From positions 40,016,039 through 40,080,038 of the forward strand of contig OX465282.1 of the NCBI GenBank assembly GCA_949987705.1: 64,000 nt of DNA, read 5' to 3'. The stretch is from Thereva unica (Eukaryota; Arthropoda; Insecta; Diptera; Therevidae). How positions within the stretch are numbered: position 1 is the first letter of the stretch; every line of letters starts with the position of its first letter. The notes beneath the pieces were generated by a model that worked only from the letters and a program-made list of their open reading frames with translations, was not told where the DNA came from and made no database searches. Of this stretch, positions 10,414 to 21,365 are shown piece after piece. A program made the translations under genes and the position numbers.

Positions 10414-11360
10414 TTATTGAATTTTATTTCCCTCTTTCACCGCCTCTGTTAAATCTTTCAGCCTTTCATTTTGCTCCGCTAAGAGCTTTAATTTATCATC
10501 TTCTTGTTTTTTCTTGCTCTCCGCATTCTCCTTGCGCGCTAATAATTCGGGCCCCGCTTCTCTTCGTCTTTTGCCCGTGGATGTTGTCGGCAACCTCCCA
10601 GCACTTTCATCACCTTTTAGGACGCTTTCTTCGTCAATTAGAGTATTAATATTCGGTTCTAAGGAGGACGCTAGCGCAACTGGAGCTACATCTGCATCGC
10701 TACCAAATAGTTCTTCAAACTCATTATAAAATTTAAATGTTCGAGGTTAAACGCCAGTTTTGTTGTGATGATCTTTTGTGGCGATGAACTGGCGTTTCAA
10801 ATGTTGAAATTTGAATTTGCAGACGTTGGCATTTTTATTCAGGCCGCTTCTTATTAATTCCTCCGATATGCGCTGCCACACTACGTCCTTTCGTAACATA
10901 TTACTGGCCATTTTATCCTTGTACGAGCCATACGCATTAATCAACAGTCTGACTTGTTGGTCAGACCATTTACTCTCTAAAATAACTTTACTTTTATTTA
11001 AAAATCTTAATTTTATATTTTATAGAATTACTTTCGTTATTACTAGTACTAGCACTTTCACTTAAAACGCCTGCGGTAATGGGAGCACTCGGCATAACTG
11101 AAAAATTTAATTGTCATAGAAATATTTTAAATCTTAACATTTTTAATTTTATGTTTTATTCTATTACCTTCGTTATTTGTATTAGGAAGTTCACTTTGAT
11201 TCCCAACGTTGACCGTTACCTCTGCGGGCATAACTGAAAAAATTTATTATTATTGAAGTACATATTTTAATTTGTAGAAATAAGACCTACCTTCATCTTC
11301 ATTTCGCACCACGAATATGTTGCCACTATCGTCACAGTACACGTAATTTTCGTTTTCCAT
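10414..11360 (-). pseudogene. Harbinger Myb/SANT-like DNA-binding partner (one nonsense codon)
   Basis: This is the second Harbinger gene, which binds the element ends and brings in the transposase. Four exons join in phase: 11360-11291, 11233-11168, 11097-11032 and 10976-10414, with GT/AG borders and introns of 55-70 nt. Exon four encodes the Myb-like domain (KWSDQQVRLLINAYGSYKDK, then W-QRISEELIRSG, then CKFKFQHLKRQFIATKDHH), a linker RTFKFYNEFEELFG, a basic GKRRRE stretch and a C-terminal KKKQEDDKLKLLAEQNERLK coiled coil. The only break is an in-frame TAA at 10747-10749 between KTGV and PRTFKFYNE. About 250 residues, with the usual order of domains. I infer that it was functional until recently. 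Confidence 0.85.
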
Positions 11361-11502
11361 ATTTTAATATTTTTAATAAAATTTAACAAAAAAAACTGCA
11401 CGGGCACGATTTTTTTTATAACTGTAGGGAATAGTTTGACTGCATGAAATACTCATATACATACATTAACAATCTATGATAGCAGCTTTTTTGTGTCCAA
11501 GA

Positions 11503-11823
11503 CCCGTTCTACGCATTAAACTTTGCATTCCACTTTTTGACGTTCAATTCTGTCGCTCGCGCCTACACATTTTCAACTCTTCAACAAGCAGATCGAAAAT
11601 CTTGGCTGTCTTTGCTATCCGTGTACACTCATACTCATACATATTCTCACACTCATAAAAATGTTGAACGAAAACACAAAAGTTGAACGCAAATTTCCAT
11701 TCCATTCTGAGCTGCTTTCCATTTTCCTTTCAACTCTAGTCTGTTTCAAACTTTGCATTGGAGTGAAAGAAAAAAAAAGTTGAACGTCAAAAAGTGGAAT
11801 GCAAAGTTGAATGTGTAGAACCG
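11503..11823. mobile_element. hAT-type MITE, 321 bp
   Basis: The ends pair over about 45 nt (GTTCTACGCATTAAACTTTG and a near-complement) and contain the shared word CATTCCACTTTTTGACGTTC. An exact 8-bp direct repeat GTCCAAGA flanks it (11495-11502, 11824-11831). The two outermost bases differ between ends. It is inserted near the right end of the Harbinger element and carries no coding sequence. Confidence 0.85.
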
Positions 11824-12010
11824 GTCCAAGATATCATAGCAGCTCTTTCTTGCTTCGTTGTAATTTGGCAGTTGAAAAATTCTGCTCCCAAAGCAGCTTT
11901 AGCAGAAATCTTGAACAGACCCTGTGTATGCAGTTTGTATTTGTGTTTTTTTTTTATTATTACTAGCAAAGGCTAGTGTACCCCATGAGGGTGCCTTAAT
12001 GGCCCGAGCC

Positions 12011-12531
12011 CACTGACATATAGAATGGACTGCTCATGAGGAATTTTTCATGGCACCAATTTATTCCATAGGCTACACACCTTTTTTCACTCCATGTAAA
12101 CACCGGAATCACTTTTGAAATTTGCATTTTTTTAAATACGTACTTAAAACATTAAAACAACACATTTTGTTTAAAAAAATTAATAAACACTATTTCCACT
12201 TTTTCACCTTTTAAAATGCCTTTTTTTTTCATTAATTTGCAAATTTTGTGTCTATCTGATTTAAGTTCTTAACGCCTGTTTTAGCAACTGACATTCTGTA
12301 TGTCAAAATCCGGGGGTCTATGGGGAAAAGAGCAAAAGATATAAACATCACTATACCCGTCTATTTTTTTCTAATTGATTTAGCCTGATTTTATTTCTGT
12401 CAGTCTGATTTTACTTCTGAGTGCTTCTGTCAGTTTGGGGGTCTATGGATTAGTGAGACAACTATACTTTTGGGTGCCATCGATTTGTATGGAATAATTT
12501 TAGATGAGCAGTCCATTATTATATGTCAGTG
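12011..12531. mobile_element. hAT-type MITE, 521 bp
   Basis: The ends CACTGACATATAGAATGGAC at 12011 and GTCCATTATTATATGTCAGTG ending at 12531 are inverted repeats. An exact 8-bp duplication CCCGAGCC flanks them (12003-12010, 12532-12539). The AT-rich interior has no coding sequence. Confidence 0.88.
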
Positions 12532-12575
12532 CCCGAGCCTTATAGCAATATTAACCATGAATCTGTGATGTGTAA

Positions 12576-14044
12576 AGCCTCAATTAAGCTGGTGACATCC
12601 AAGCGTACATGCGTTGCATTCGTTGACAGATAATATAGAAGTGTGTGTATTCAAATGCGAGCTGACGAAATATTCCGTGAATGGAAGGCATGCCCAAGTC
12701 TAGTAATAACAAGTCTTTCATCTTCATACAAAAATTTCCGACCGTTGATTGTGTGCGTGCGAACATCACTGCCGAGCAAAACTCAACGCATACTTCGTGA
12801 ATTCAGCGAGACAAAGTCAAATTCTGTCTTTACGGTAAAGTATGCAAAACAGAAAAGGAAAGAAAATTGAATCAGCTGTCAAAATTGAAATCATCAAAAC
12901 AAACGAGCAAATATGCACCAATATATCCCCATATAAACTCATAAAATTTTCCGACTTATGGTTGTATTCCAGCGCGTATAAAAATGTTGCATTCTCTCTC
13001 TGATAGCCTGACATCGTCATTTGAAAAACTTGTGCATGCAGCTGTTCGCCTTTCACTCATTAACCGTATGAAGATGAAGGACTTGTTAATTTCTAGACTT
13101 TGGGCATGCCACGCAAAGGTCTACTACTTTCAAATTTTTCTGCATTGCCGCGCATTCGAGATAGCACACACAAGCATAAGCACACACAAGCATGCATAAG
13201 CACACAAACACATGAACACGTTTCTTAGATTTTCGGGCTATGTGTGAAAGCCGGCACGGAACGCAACCATGTAATTATGTGTCAGAGGAAATTCGCGGGA
13301 TATCATGGAGCCTCTGAATGCAATGCATGTACGCTTAGATATTATTCTAGACGCGACGGACCTGATTGAAATGTCAAAATTAGTTTCATTACAGAGAAAT
13401 TGTTTTGAAGTGGTTATACTGGACGCTACGCAACGGAATTTTGGGATTTGAAGGAACCGACGGATTGAAGTGTCAAAGAGTGAAATTACACGGCCATTCA
13501 CTTGGGACTCACGTCAAACCTGTCTGTGTAAAATTTGAGTATTACACGGTGCATTCAAATTTCTGCCTCTTTTCCGTGTAACAATTCTATTGTCTATGTG
13601 GTTGTGCACAAAACAACAAAAATTCTTATAATTATCGCAGGCCCAGCGAAGAAAGTTATGCTTGTGTTAGTGTAATTTGCTGTGAGACCGAAATTTTTCT
13701 TGGATTCACAAGTGAGACCAACACATGCACTTCCCTGCGCCCCCTTGTCTAAAGAACCGGTTTATTGGAAGTGATTGGAAAGTGAGTCTGGGAAAGTGAT
13801 AGGTCGTGTAATTTGGCTCAAAAGCAGCATTAAAAACAGCTGATTTAGCCCAAAACGTTGCCAGTTTGTTGAAAAAATAATAAATGAAGTGGAAGGAATT
13901 TTAAGCATAAGTCCTAAATTTGGTAAACATTGCTAAAAAAAGGGACATTTGCATACGTTCGATTCCGTCAGTATAACCAGCAAAATTCCATTCCTTTTAC
14001 TCTCCATTCCGTCGCTTTCCGTTTCGTCCAGTATAATTGAGGCT
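12576..14044. mobile_element. Harbinger-type non-autonomous element, 1.47 kb
   Basis: The ends AGCCTCAATTA at 12576 and TAATTGAGGCT ending at 14044 are flanked by TAA (12573-12575, 14045-14047). The right subterminal part has several GACGGA/CCGTC words. Inside, 12640-12750 and 13060-13160 are inverted copies of each other (shared words GGCATGCCCAA and CAAGTCTTTCATCTTCATAC), and a further MITE sits at 13478-13819. I see no transposase. Confidence 0.75.
13478..13819. mobile_element. MITE of the TTACACGG family, copy 1
   Basis: The ends GAGTGAAATTACACGGCC at 13478 and GGTCGTGTAATTTGGCTC ending at 13819 pair imperfectly, with AAA on both sides. The interior shares words with the complement of 29304-29623 (GTGTAACAATTCTATTGTCT, AACCGGTTTATTGGAA), so the two are members of one family. 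No coding sequence. Confidence 0.65.
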
Positions 14045-14730
14045 TAACAACTTTTTTAAACGCCATTTAAAACTCTCTCGCTGATCGTCAATCGCAGGCT
14101 GATAGGCCAGAGCAGCAGGGATGTCTTCTTTAAGTTGGTATAAAGGTCATCAAACGTTTTGAAGGCTACTGTGGCTACTTTATAAACACAAAAGCTAATA
14201 TTTAAAATTTGTCAGCCAATAAGAAAGAAAATTTCAAAGCTAAAAAATGATTAGTGGGCATCTCTAAATCAGAGGAAAGAATTATACTCCGAAGGGCTAA
14301 AAACTGTGATTTGTGAGGATCCATCCCCTGTTTGGAGTTCTAAGATGAGAAATTGTCCAAGGATAAATCTTGGCAACTGATTGCGCAAAATTGGTATTTA
14401 CCAGAACATAGATTTTAGATTGCACATATATGTTGACAAAGTCCTTTCTGTGTTTAATTGGGCCTGAAACTTCAAAAATAAATTTCTCCTGAGAACAGCT
14501 TATAACTACAAAATGACAACGAAAATCAAAACATGTTCTTAGGAACTTAAAATACTATTTTCAGTCTATGAATTTTCACAACATAAAATTTTGGACGGAA
14601 TGTATCTTACAAACGAAATTGGAAATTGTTTAATATATTAGGACATTGTTATGAAATAATATAAAAGTGAAATTATATTTACATTGTGTACAATAAATGT
14701 GCATATAATAATTGTAAATTATTACATATA

Positions 14731-15021
14731 ATTCTGGTTGATCTTGCCAGTGGGTATATTCTTGTTTCAAAGATTAAGCCATGCATGTCTAAGTACACAC
14801 GAAATAACAGTGAAACCGCAAAAGGCTCATCATATCAGTTAATGTTCCTTATATCATTAACAGTTACTTGGATTACTGTGGTAATTCTAGAGCTAATACA
14901 TGCAATGGACATGCATGGATCATTTGGAACGTGTGCTTTTATTAGGCTAAAACCAAACGATACATTTTATGTATCGTTATGCTGGTTTAACTCTAGATAA
15001 TTTGCAGATCGTATGGTCTTG
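14731..15021 (+). pseudogene. 18S rRNA 5' fragment (pseudogene)
   Basis: From ATTCTGGTTGATCTTGCCAG at 14731 to GCAGATCGTATGGTCTTG the sequence follows the first about 300 nt of insect 18S rRNA: TCAAAGATTAAGCCATGCAT, GTGAAACCGCAAAAGGCTCA, GGTAATTCTAGAGCTAATAC and AGGCTAAAACCAA are all in order. It departs at many points expected to be invariant (for example GATCTTGCC for GATCCTGCC), and there is no 18S body after 15021. It is a decaying fragment, not a functional gene. The AT-rich 130 bp before it may be external transcribed spacer. The 104-residue open frame across it is fortuitous. Confidence 0.9.
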
Positions 15022-15570
15022 AAATGTGTGGTGACCGCGTATAAGTTTAATTACTAAACTTTACGCAATGTCACACAACTTCCGGCACGAGCAAAACGAT
15101 CGGTCGGAACACTTCATCGATCACCGAACGACAGTTCAGTAGGTTGTATGGGGAATTTAATTTTACTCGAAATCTCGAGATGATGTTATCTGTAATGTTA
15201 TTCGGTGTGAAATTATAGTAACAAAAGGGACTCCCTAAGTATTTTATTTTTATTCTTCCTCCTACCCACAAGAAAAAAAAAATTGTAAGCTGCAAAATTA
15301 AAAAAAAAATCAAAGAATATTGGGATTTTTCTCATGCTTTGAACTTACATATCTTCTAATTTGAATCACTCAAATTTCTGGTTTTTGTAAATATGCTGTA
15401 TCTTAGTGGATAGTAGGGATAACCCCCCTCTAGAATAATTTTTTCGCCAATTATCTCCAGGAATTACCCGTGAAAATATTAGCCACGTAGTCCAACAAAT
15501 GATTTGATTTGAACTGATGTCGTATACATTTTTTTATGTGAAAGTGAAAGTAAAACCCTGTATACTACCC
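15022..15570. other. No recognised gene
   Basis: AT-rich sequence between the rRNA fragment and the next inverted-repeat element. A palindromic word TCGAAATCTCGAGATGATG lies near 15168. I see no coding frame with a recognisable domain on either strand. Confidence 0.4.
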
Positions 15571-16744
15571 GGAACGCGTTCAAAACCTTACTATCGTTAC
15601 CATGGTTAAGGGGGGCACTCCCTATAAAACGTAAAAAAATTGTGTTTTTTGGCGATTTTTTTTCATCTAAAATCACCAATACACGTGAATAATCTTTTGC
15701 ATATATTTGGGTACATAGTTAAACTACATACAGTTTTTTTCTCGTCGGCGATTAATTAGAATTGGATAAGTTATTGAAAGTCGCGTAGAAGAGGTTGCGG
15801 CAGAGTGAGTAAACGCGGTCCACGCTGCAGTCAAAAGTATGCATCTGAGACCCACAAACAAGGTTCTTTATTGTTTGGTAACCTTTTTACTAGTGCGTGA
15901 ATTAATTTAAAAAAAATAAAAAATGTACAAAGTAATGAAATCATGACCTTCTTGAAAAATTGCATTTTTTACGTCATTTTTTTGGTTAAATATAGCTGTA
16001 AAATCTATAAAAAAAAATTATCCATCCAAATAAAATATTCACGCACTCGTTTATTTCATACTGAACAAAAAAAACCTAAGAACAGGTGCATCGGTCTACT
16101 AGTTTCTTCGCAATCCGGGACCGCGATTTTAAAAGCATGGTTTCGAGAAAACTGGACTTAAAGTTTCCATGCGCCATATATCGTACTCGGAGCGCGCCGA
16201 CTTGATGAGCCGTTATCTTCTACAATTTTAGGAGTTGGCATTTGAAATTTTGCGAACATTTTCTCATAACATGACTCTATCGATTTAGCGGGAAAACAAA
16301 AAATCAAATTTTTAAAAATTCTATAGGGAGTGCCCCCCTTAACTAAGGTAAACTGTTGTCGTTCAAAAACTCCGTGGTTAACTACAACATAACCTTATAA
16401 CATAACTTTATGGCGTTCAAAACTCCCATGATTAAGCCTGGTCGGGAGCACGGCTAGCGATAGTTAGGAAGAAGAAGAATAAAAGCAACTCTTTGACATT
16501 TGTTTTAATGTTAACAATGAACAAATGAAAGTGGGATTTGTGAAATTATTGCAAATAAATAATTAATGGACGAAATAATTTAAGCAAATAGCGGAGAACA
16601 TTAATTTTTTTTAATACGTAGTTAACCATGGTATGTTCAAAAACCTTCATGGTTAAACATAAACTTTCGTGGTTAAGTGAAGTGACGCATCATAACCACA
16701 GCTTACTTCGTAGTTTACCATAGCAAAGTTTTTGAATGCGATCC
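15571..16744. mobile_element. Inverted-repeat element split by a TTAA MITE
   Basis: The left end GGAACGCGTTCAAAACC at 15571 and the right end AGTTTTTGAATGCGATCC ending at 16744 are imperfect inverted repeats. The theme GTTCAAAAACT ... CATGGTTAA is repeated inside (16364, 16410, 16630). I could not settle a target duplication. No coding sequence. Confidence 0.5.
15610..16338. mobile_element. MITE with TTAA target duplication
   Basis: The ends GGGGGGCACTCCCTATA at 15610 and the complement ending at 16338 are flanked by TTAA on both sides (15606-15609, 16339-16342). A TTAA duplication points to the piggyBac superfamily. The 729-bp interior has no coding frame I recognise. Confidence 0.75.
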
Positions 16745-16884
16745 AGTACGTCACGTCTTTCACATCATGGTGTAATGTCTATTAGTAAGTTTAGCTCGAA
16801 GATATAAAAAGGTTGTACTAGGTTAATGTGCCTTGGAGAATGCATGAGGACAAGGCAGTGAGCGTCACGTTTGAGCGTAACAAA

Positions 16885-17300
16885 ACAAAAATTATATTTC
16901 ACCATTGCGCGGCCGAGGAGGATTGAACTTGGTTCCCCGGGATAGGATTCCAGCGCCTTAGCTTTAGGCTACCGATTCAAAACATGTTCCACCGAAGTAA
17001 AAAAAATTATATTTCACCATTGCGCGACCGAGGATTGAACATGGTTCCCCGGAATAGGATTCCAGCGCCTTAGCTCTAGGCTGCCGATACATGTACTTTA
17101 TTAGAAATCTCTTTTTTGTCGTTAAATATACTTCCGGTTGGAATTCCAGACCATTTTCTCAGTTTTAGGTCTCTTGATCAAGAGCTACAATTTGAGATAT
17201 GGCCAAATCTGTAGCGACTGTACTTTCAGAGATGAAAGAAGGTCACAGACGGACAGAACCTCTGTATAAGCTTTTTTTTGAAAAGGCTAAAACTGTGATC
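16885..17300 (-). repeat. Dimeric tRNA-like SINE, - strand
   Basis: Two tRNA-like units lie in tandem about 122 bp apart (16889-16980 and 17011-17095). On the - strand each reads GGTAGCCTAAAGCTAAGGCG (A-box-like), then GGGGAACCAAGTTCAATCC (B-box-like). They share the tail words TTCCACCGAAGTAAAAAAAA. The downstream part (TTTTCTCAGTTTTAGGTCTC, then AAGAGCTACAATTT) recurs at 38200-38340. This is a dispersed SINE-type family, not functional tRNA. Confidence 0.6.
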
Positions 17301-17555
17301 GTACCGTGCTTCGCTTGGATTTGAACTATTCTGTTCATGCCTGTAGAGAAATAGAATTTTTACTCAGACGTATTGTGCTTGTTGTGGGTGCCATGCAGGC
17401 GTTTCGATACTGTCCGTGCCTGTTGCAAACGAAGAACGGGCGAGTCTTAGTTTTACTCAGGCGTGCTGTGTGATTTTCGGGTTTTGGCGTTGTGCGTGCC
17501 TTTGTTAGGCTATTCGGCAGTATGGGATATTAATTCAAATCTATAAAAGCCCTTA

Positions 17556-17688
17556 CATTCCAAACGCAAATTGGAACTCTTATCGCATAAAAATTTGTAC
17601 TATTTCTCTCTATCTGGTATCCGTCCAACGGATAGAAAAGTATACAAATTTCTGTGCTATTAAAAAGCTCCAAGTTGCGTTTGGAACG
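17556..17688. mobile_element. 133-bp MITE, TA target
   Basis: The ends CATTCCAAACGCAAATTGGA and TCCAAGTTGCGTTTGGAACG form inverted repeats, with TA on each side (17554-17555, 17689-17690). A second inverted pair (AAATTTGTAC / GTATACAAATTT) lies inside. The TA duplication suggests the Tc1/mariner superfamily. Non-coding. Confidence 0.75.
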
Positions 17689-17817
17689 TATTTTTCTGAC
17701 TCAATCAAAAAGAGTTTAGGGCTGTTTAAGGCCGTTAACCCTTAGCTGGACCTGGGGATGCAGGGACCATTTTTTATGATTTAAATCTTGTGATTTAAAT
17801 GTGTGGGACCATCTAGG

Positions 17818-19515
17818 CCCAGTGGGAAATGGAGTGCTCTAAATACAATGGAGGAGCACTTCCACGGAGTGCTCCCTTGCCGCTGCCTCTCCATATATTT
17901 TTTAACATTAGATGTCCGCCTACGCTACACGAGGGAGCACGGTTCCGGAGCAAAAGCTTTTTCTGGGCAAGGGAGGCGTGCAGAGATGAAATAAGTGGAG
18001 AGTTTCGTGCTTCGGTGGAGACTTTTGTGCTCCTGCTTTCGACCTGCGAACACGGGAAGCACGCACTCACACAAATAAGAAATTAATACGTTGCCATGGA
18101 GTTGAAAATAATAAACATTCAAACAGTCAACAATTAACAATGAAAAACATGCTGCTGCTGCTGATTTAGTTAAACACCCCACCAGATTTAAATCAACACC
18201 CGAGCAGAGTCAAACTATTTGACATCTCACTAGCTTTGTTCCAGTACTTTTCCTGCAAAAATTTGTTGGGCAAAAACTTAGTGAATGGTGGGGATAATTT
18301 TGTCAAAAATTCAGAAAGTAAAGAAACATTTTTTGGGCAATTTCCTGCAAATCAAGAAGAAGATAACATAAATGTCGATTGTCTATGTGTATGCCGCTTT
18401 TCAAGACACCCACACACATACAAAAAATTGTCAATTGACAACTTGCAAGAAATCGCAGGACCGAAAACCTCCGGCTAACTCCTGCAGGAGGGGAAGTGAA
18501 AATTTCCCCGCTTTTTCTTGCATGAGAAAGTAAAGAAACACAAATTGGGAAAATTTTTGTCCCGCGGGATCCCACATTCGAGTTCTGGAACTAAGCTACT
18601 AACTCAATTAATCATCGCGTAGCAACACAAAAGCTGCTTCCTTTGCTATTGCTCCGTCTATTTTCAGGGAACTTGCAGCAAAGCTTTTGGTTCCAGAACC
18701 ACGATCCCTCGTGTATGAATAGGGGTATACAGACGGTGCACATTCATGGCAAGTAAAACCGGTTTTATAGATGAGAGAGGGAAGGGAGCGGAAGAACTTA
18801 ACGAAACATTTTTCACGCAAAAGTAAACGCGTGAAAACTTACACACATATGCAATGTTATTTCTATCTCTTTTTTTCTTTAGCTCTGTTTTTGTCTGACA
18901 AGTGAATTTTATTTACAATACATTTAAGCGTTCCTGTAAAGCTTTAAAATGTTCTAACCCACAATTACGCCCCGTGTTTGTTCCGAGGGGTTGAATAAAA
19001 CCGGTTTTGCTCAACACACTTATGGCAGCGTCTGAATACCCCCAATGGCCATAGGAGCACTCCTGCAACGATTTAGTTGGAGACAAAAAGGAACATTATA
19101 GAGCTTTTTTAAATATCTACAGTAGAGGTCAACATTAAAGTACCATAATAAAAATTTAATATTTAAATCTAAATAGCTTGGCGGCCTATTCTATCTACGA
19201 CTATTTATAAATATTAAGGGAAAGGTACATATGTACGTTTGCTTTTAAAAACGATTCACAAATTAGTTTTTATTTTATTAGTTTTCACAATTTTCACCCT
19301 CTAATCAAAACTTGTGTATTTCAGTTAAACGCAATTTATGATCTGATGAAATTTTCGCTAATTTTACGTTTTCAGAATAATGGTGAGTCATCGCATCAGT
19401 TTTGAGCTTGGCCTATTCAATTTCTTAAATATCTCCAATAAAGCTCCCTTGGAGGTCCATTGAGAGCTCTCCAACTTCCTTCCCTTTGGGAGTGCTCCCA
19501 ATTTTTCCCGCTGGG
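17818..19515. mobile_element. CCCAGYGGGAAA inverted-repeat element
   Basis: The left end CCCAGTGGGAAATGGAGTGC at 17818 pairs with GAGTGCTCCCAATTTTTCCC GCTGGG at the right, ending at 19515. The word GGAGCACT or its complement is iterated near both ends. The core end resembles that of the 59126-59729 element (TCCCAGCGGGAAA). The interior shares the phrase CATTCATGGCAAGTAAAACC with about 62390. Several short open frames on both strands show no domain. Confidence 0.5.
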
Positions 19516-19729
19516 GGGTACTTTAAAGGTTGTAAGTTTCATTTGTATTAGATGGTGTTATGGTATGTTAGATGGTGTTATGTGAATGTTAGCTTTTACG
19601 CGGATACGGGAGTTTTTTTTATTTCTATTTATTTCTTGTTGAAGGCCACTTTGGCGGTCATTGCGACCTATTTTGTTTGGTCTATTGTGCCATCCCCGTC
19701 TTTAGGAACCATCTAGGTTAAGGCTTTTA

Positions 19730-20280
19730 AAATAGCCTAAAACTGAATTGATTTGAACTGAACTGGTTCTTGTCTCAAATCTCCCTGGGAGTAGGGAGGT
19801 CGCGATGGAGGAGGCTCAATCTCTTCCTCGCTGTAGCCTCACAGTCGCACAGCATGTGCTCCGCAGATTCGGGAGGTGCCCCGCAGAACCGACAGCTACA
19901 ATCGGCTACCGGTCCTATTTTGTTTAGTTTAGATGGCAGTTAAGCGAACAGTGGCCCGTCAGGAGCTCTGCTATTATTTTTAGCTCCCACCTCCTGATAT
20001 TTAAAAGTGTGCCTTTTAGCTTAACGAGCACCCTGGGTCCTTGTCCATCTATGAAGAAACAGCTGGTCGACCCAATTGTTGATGGCCGTTCTTACGTTGC
20101 AGCTTGCTAAGTTACAGAAAGGTTCCGGACCAATAAATAGGTAATGAGTTTAACCTTACTCCAGCCAGGCTGTCGGCAATTTCGTGACGAAAGTGACTGC
20201 ACCCTGGCCAGCTTAATTATAGCACTCTTTTGTTAGGTCTGAACCCACCATGAGGTAGGTGCATACGTGCAGATTCATAT
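19730..20280 (-). pseudogene. LOA-type LINE, RNase H end and C-terminal zinc motif
   Basis: Read on the - strand, frames contain RHEIADSLAG (the last RNase H motif) and then a cysteine block: C-x-C-x2-CGAPPESAEHMLCDCEATAR. This is the C-terminal C-x2-C-x-H-x-C cluster of LOA/R1-group LINEs, following L-T-G-H-C. Many stops and shifts. It may be the continuation of the - strand copy at 21366-22789, with the + strand copy inserted between them. Confidence 0.65.
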
Positions 20281-20529
20281 CACGAACAATCTCTACTTAG
20301 CCGAAAATTGCATAAAACCGATAATTTACGAGATATTTGAGAAAAGTGATTTTCGTGACCTTCGACCCTCCATAACTCGAGTAGCTGGTCAGTTGGCTTT
20401 ATGGACTTTTGGGAAATTATTTGTGAGCCCAAAATAAAGAGAACCCCACTGATAAATCTGCAGCTGCATTTTTTCAGAGGTTTGGCCTTTTTTGTATAAA
20501 GTGACTGGACTATATCCCAAACATTTCCA

Positions 20530-21365
20530 TTTTCCGCGTATGCGAGCATATGGTTGGCGAACTGCGGTTCCAAAGGAAATTCAGGGCGAATATGCCGGAT
20601 CGTTCTGAGCGGGAGGAACTTATTCTTCCTGGGGATCCAAAACATCTCCACTGGTTTACCGACGGGTCGGTCAATTATGGAACATGGCACAGGGGCTGGT
20701 GGCGTCGACCTCCAAGGTCTTGTTATGAGTAAGTAACCCTCTGTTTTCTAGACTGAAATACATGCCATTGCGATCTGCGCTATGCTCAACCTTGAGAAAG
20801 AAAAGTGCCAACACTCTGACTCACGGCACTCTCAACGTGGAAGTTTTCTTTCAAATTAGTTGCAGGGTGTTTTGACGTACTCCAGAGCCTGACCAGAAGA
20901 AATGGTAGGGAAGAATCTGAGACGTTGATCCAGGGCCCAGAACCCTTTCGTGGCATCTCTTAGCCCACCTCCAAGAGAGGAGTGAATAAAGGGACTAAAC
21001 CTAGGCTATTTAGAATCAGTCCCAGGTCTTAAACGGGCTAAAGATCTTATAAGACCCTTTGCCTTAAGGGCCACTATTACTATAAACAGAACGGGCATAA
21101 GGCTGCTAGTTGGTTATCTGACTGGCCATGTAGGACAGCGGTCTGGACACCTAGGACTGTCTCAAAAGACAGAATGCCGACTCTGCATGTAAGGCGACGA
21201 GACTTCCACACATATTCTTTGTGAATGTCCTGCTTTGATCTGGCTTAAAAGAAGAACGTTTGTCAGAGTTTATAAGGTCTTTAATTGAAGAAGATCATCG
21301 GACTTGAGGATATTCTTCTATCAAAGACCTTCTTGCCTTCGTCCGGAAGGCTGATAGTCTGTTCC
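20530..21365 (+). pseudogene. LOA-type LINE, RNase H and C-terminal fragment, + strand
   Basis: The frame gives HLHWFTDGSVNYG (first RNase H aspartate), then after a one-base shift GAGGVDLQGLV, then TEIHAIAICAMLNLEKEK (catalytic glutamate). Near 21170-21240 there is C-R-L-C followed by DETSTHILCECPAL, the C-terminal zinc cluster. A 5'-truncated, frameshifted copy in opposite orientation to its neighbours. Confidence 0.7.

Larger units (their letters stand above)
6990..11922. mobile_element. PIF/Harbinger transposon with both genes
   Basis: Inverted ends GGGTCTGTTCAAGATTTCTG at 6990 and the complement ending at 11922 are flanked by TGT (6987-6989, 11923-11925). Inside are two divergent-type genes with convergent 3' ends: a HARBI1-like transposase on + (7377-8481) and a Myb/SANT-like partner on - (10414-11360), the standard Harbinger gene pair. 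AGCAGCT and AGCTGCT words are iterated next to both ends. Later insertions are a minisatellite-bearing element (about 8637-10345), a 108-bp retroposon (9067-9174) and a hAT MITE (11503-11823). Each gene carries a single visible lesion, so this copy probably lost activity fairly recently. Confidence 0.92.
11926..14420 (+). repeat. Dispersed repeat family R1, + copy, split by two insertions
   Basis: The stretches 11960-12010, 12540-12575, 14045-14100 and 14100-14410 are colinear with the complement of 31690-32064. Shared words include CTAGTGTACCCCATGAGGG, TCAATCGCAGGCTGATAGGC and TCCAAGGATAAATCTTGG. The family has no protein that I recognise. In this copy the colinearity is broken exactly by the elements at 12011-12531 and 12576-14044, and removing them restores it. 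Confidence 0.7.

Noticed and set aside
14686..15000. 104-residue + strand open frame
   Set aside because: It translates the 18S rRNA fragment; no protein signal.
17803..18182. Four overlapping open frames of 63-85 residues on both strands
   Set aside because: They lie in the arm of an inverted-repeat element, without family motifs or conserved start context.
20280..20690. 136-residue - strand open frame
   Set aside because: It overlaps the RNase H coding of the + strand LINE fragment in the opposite strand and shows no domain.
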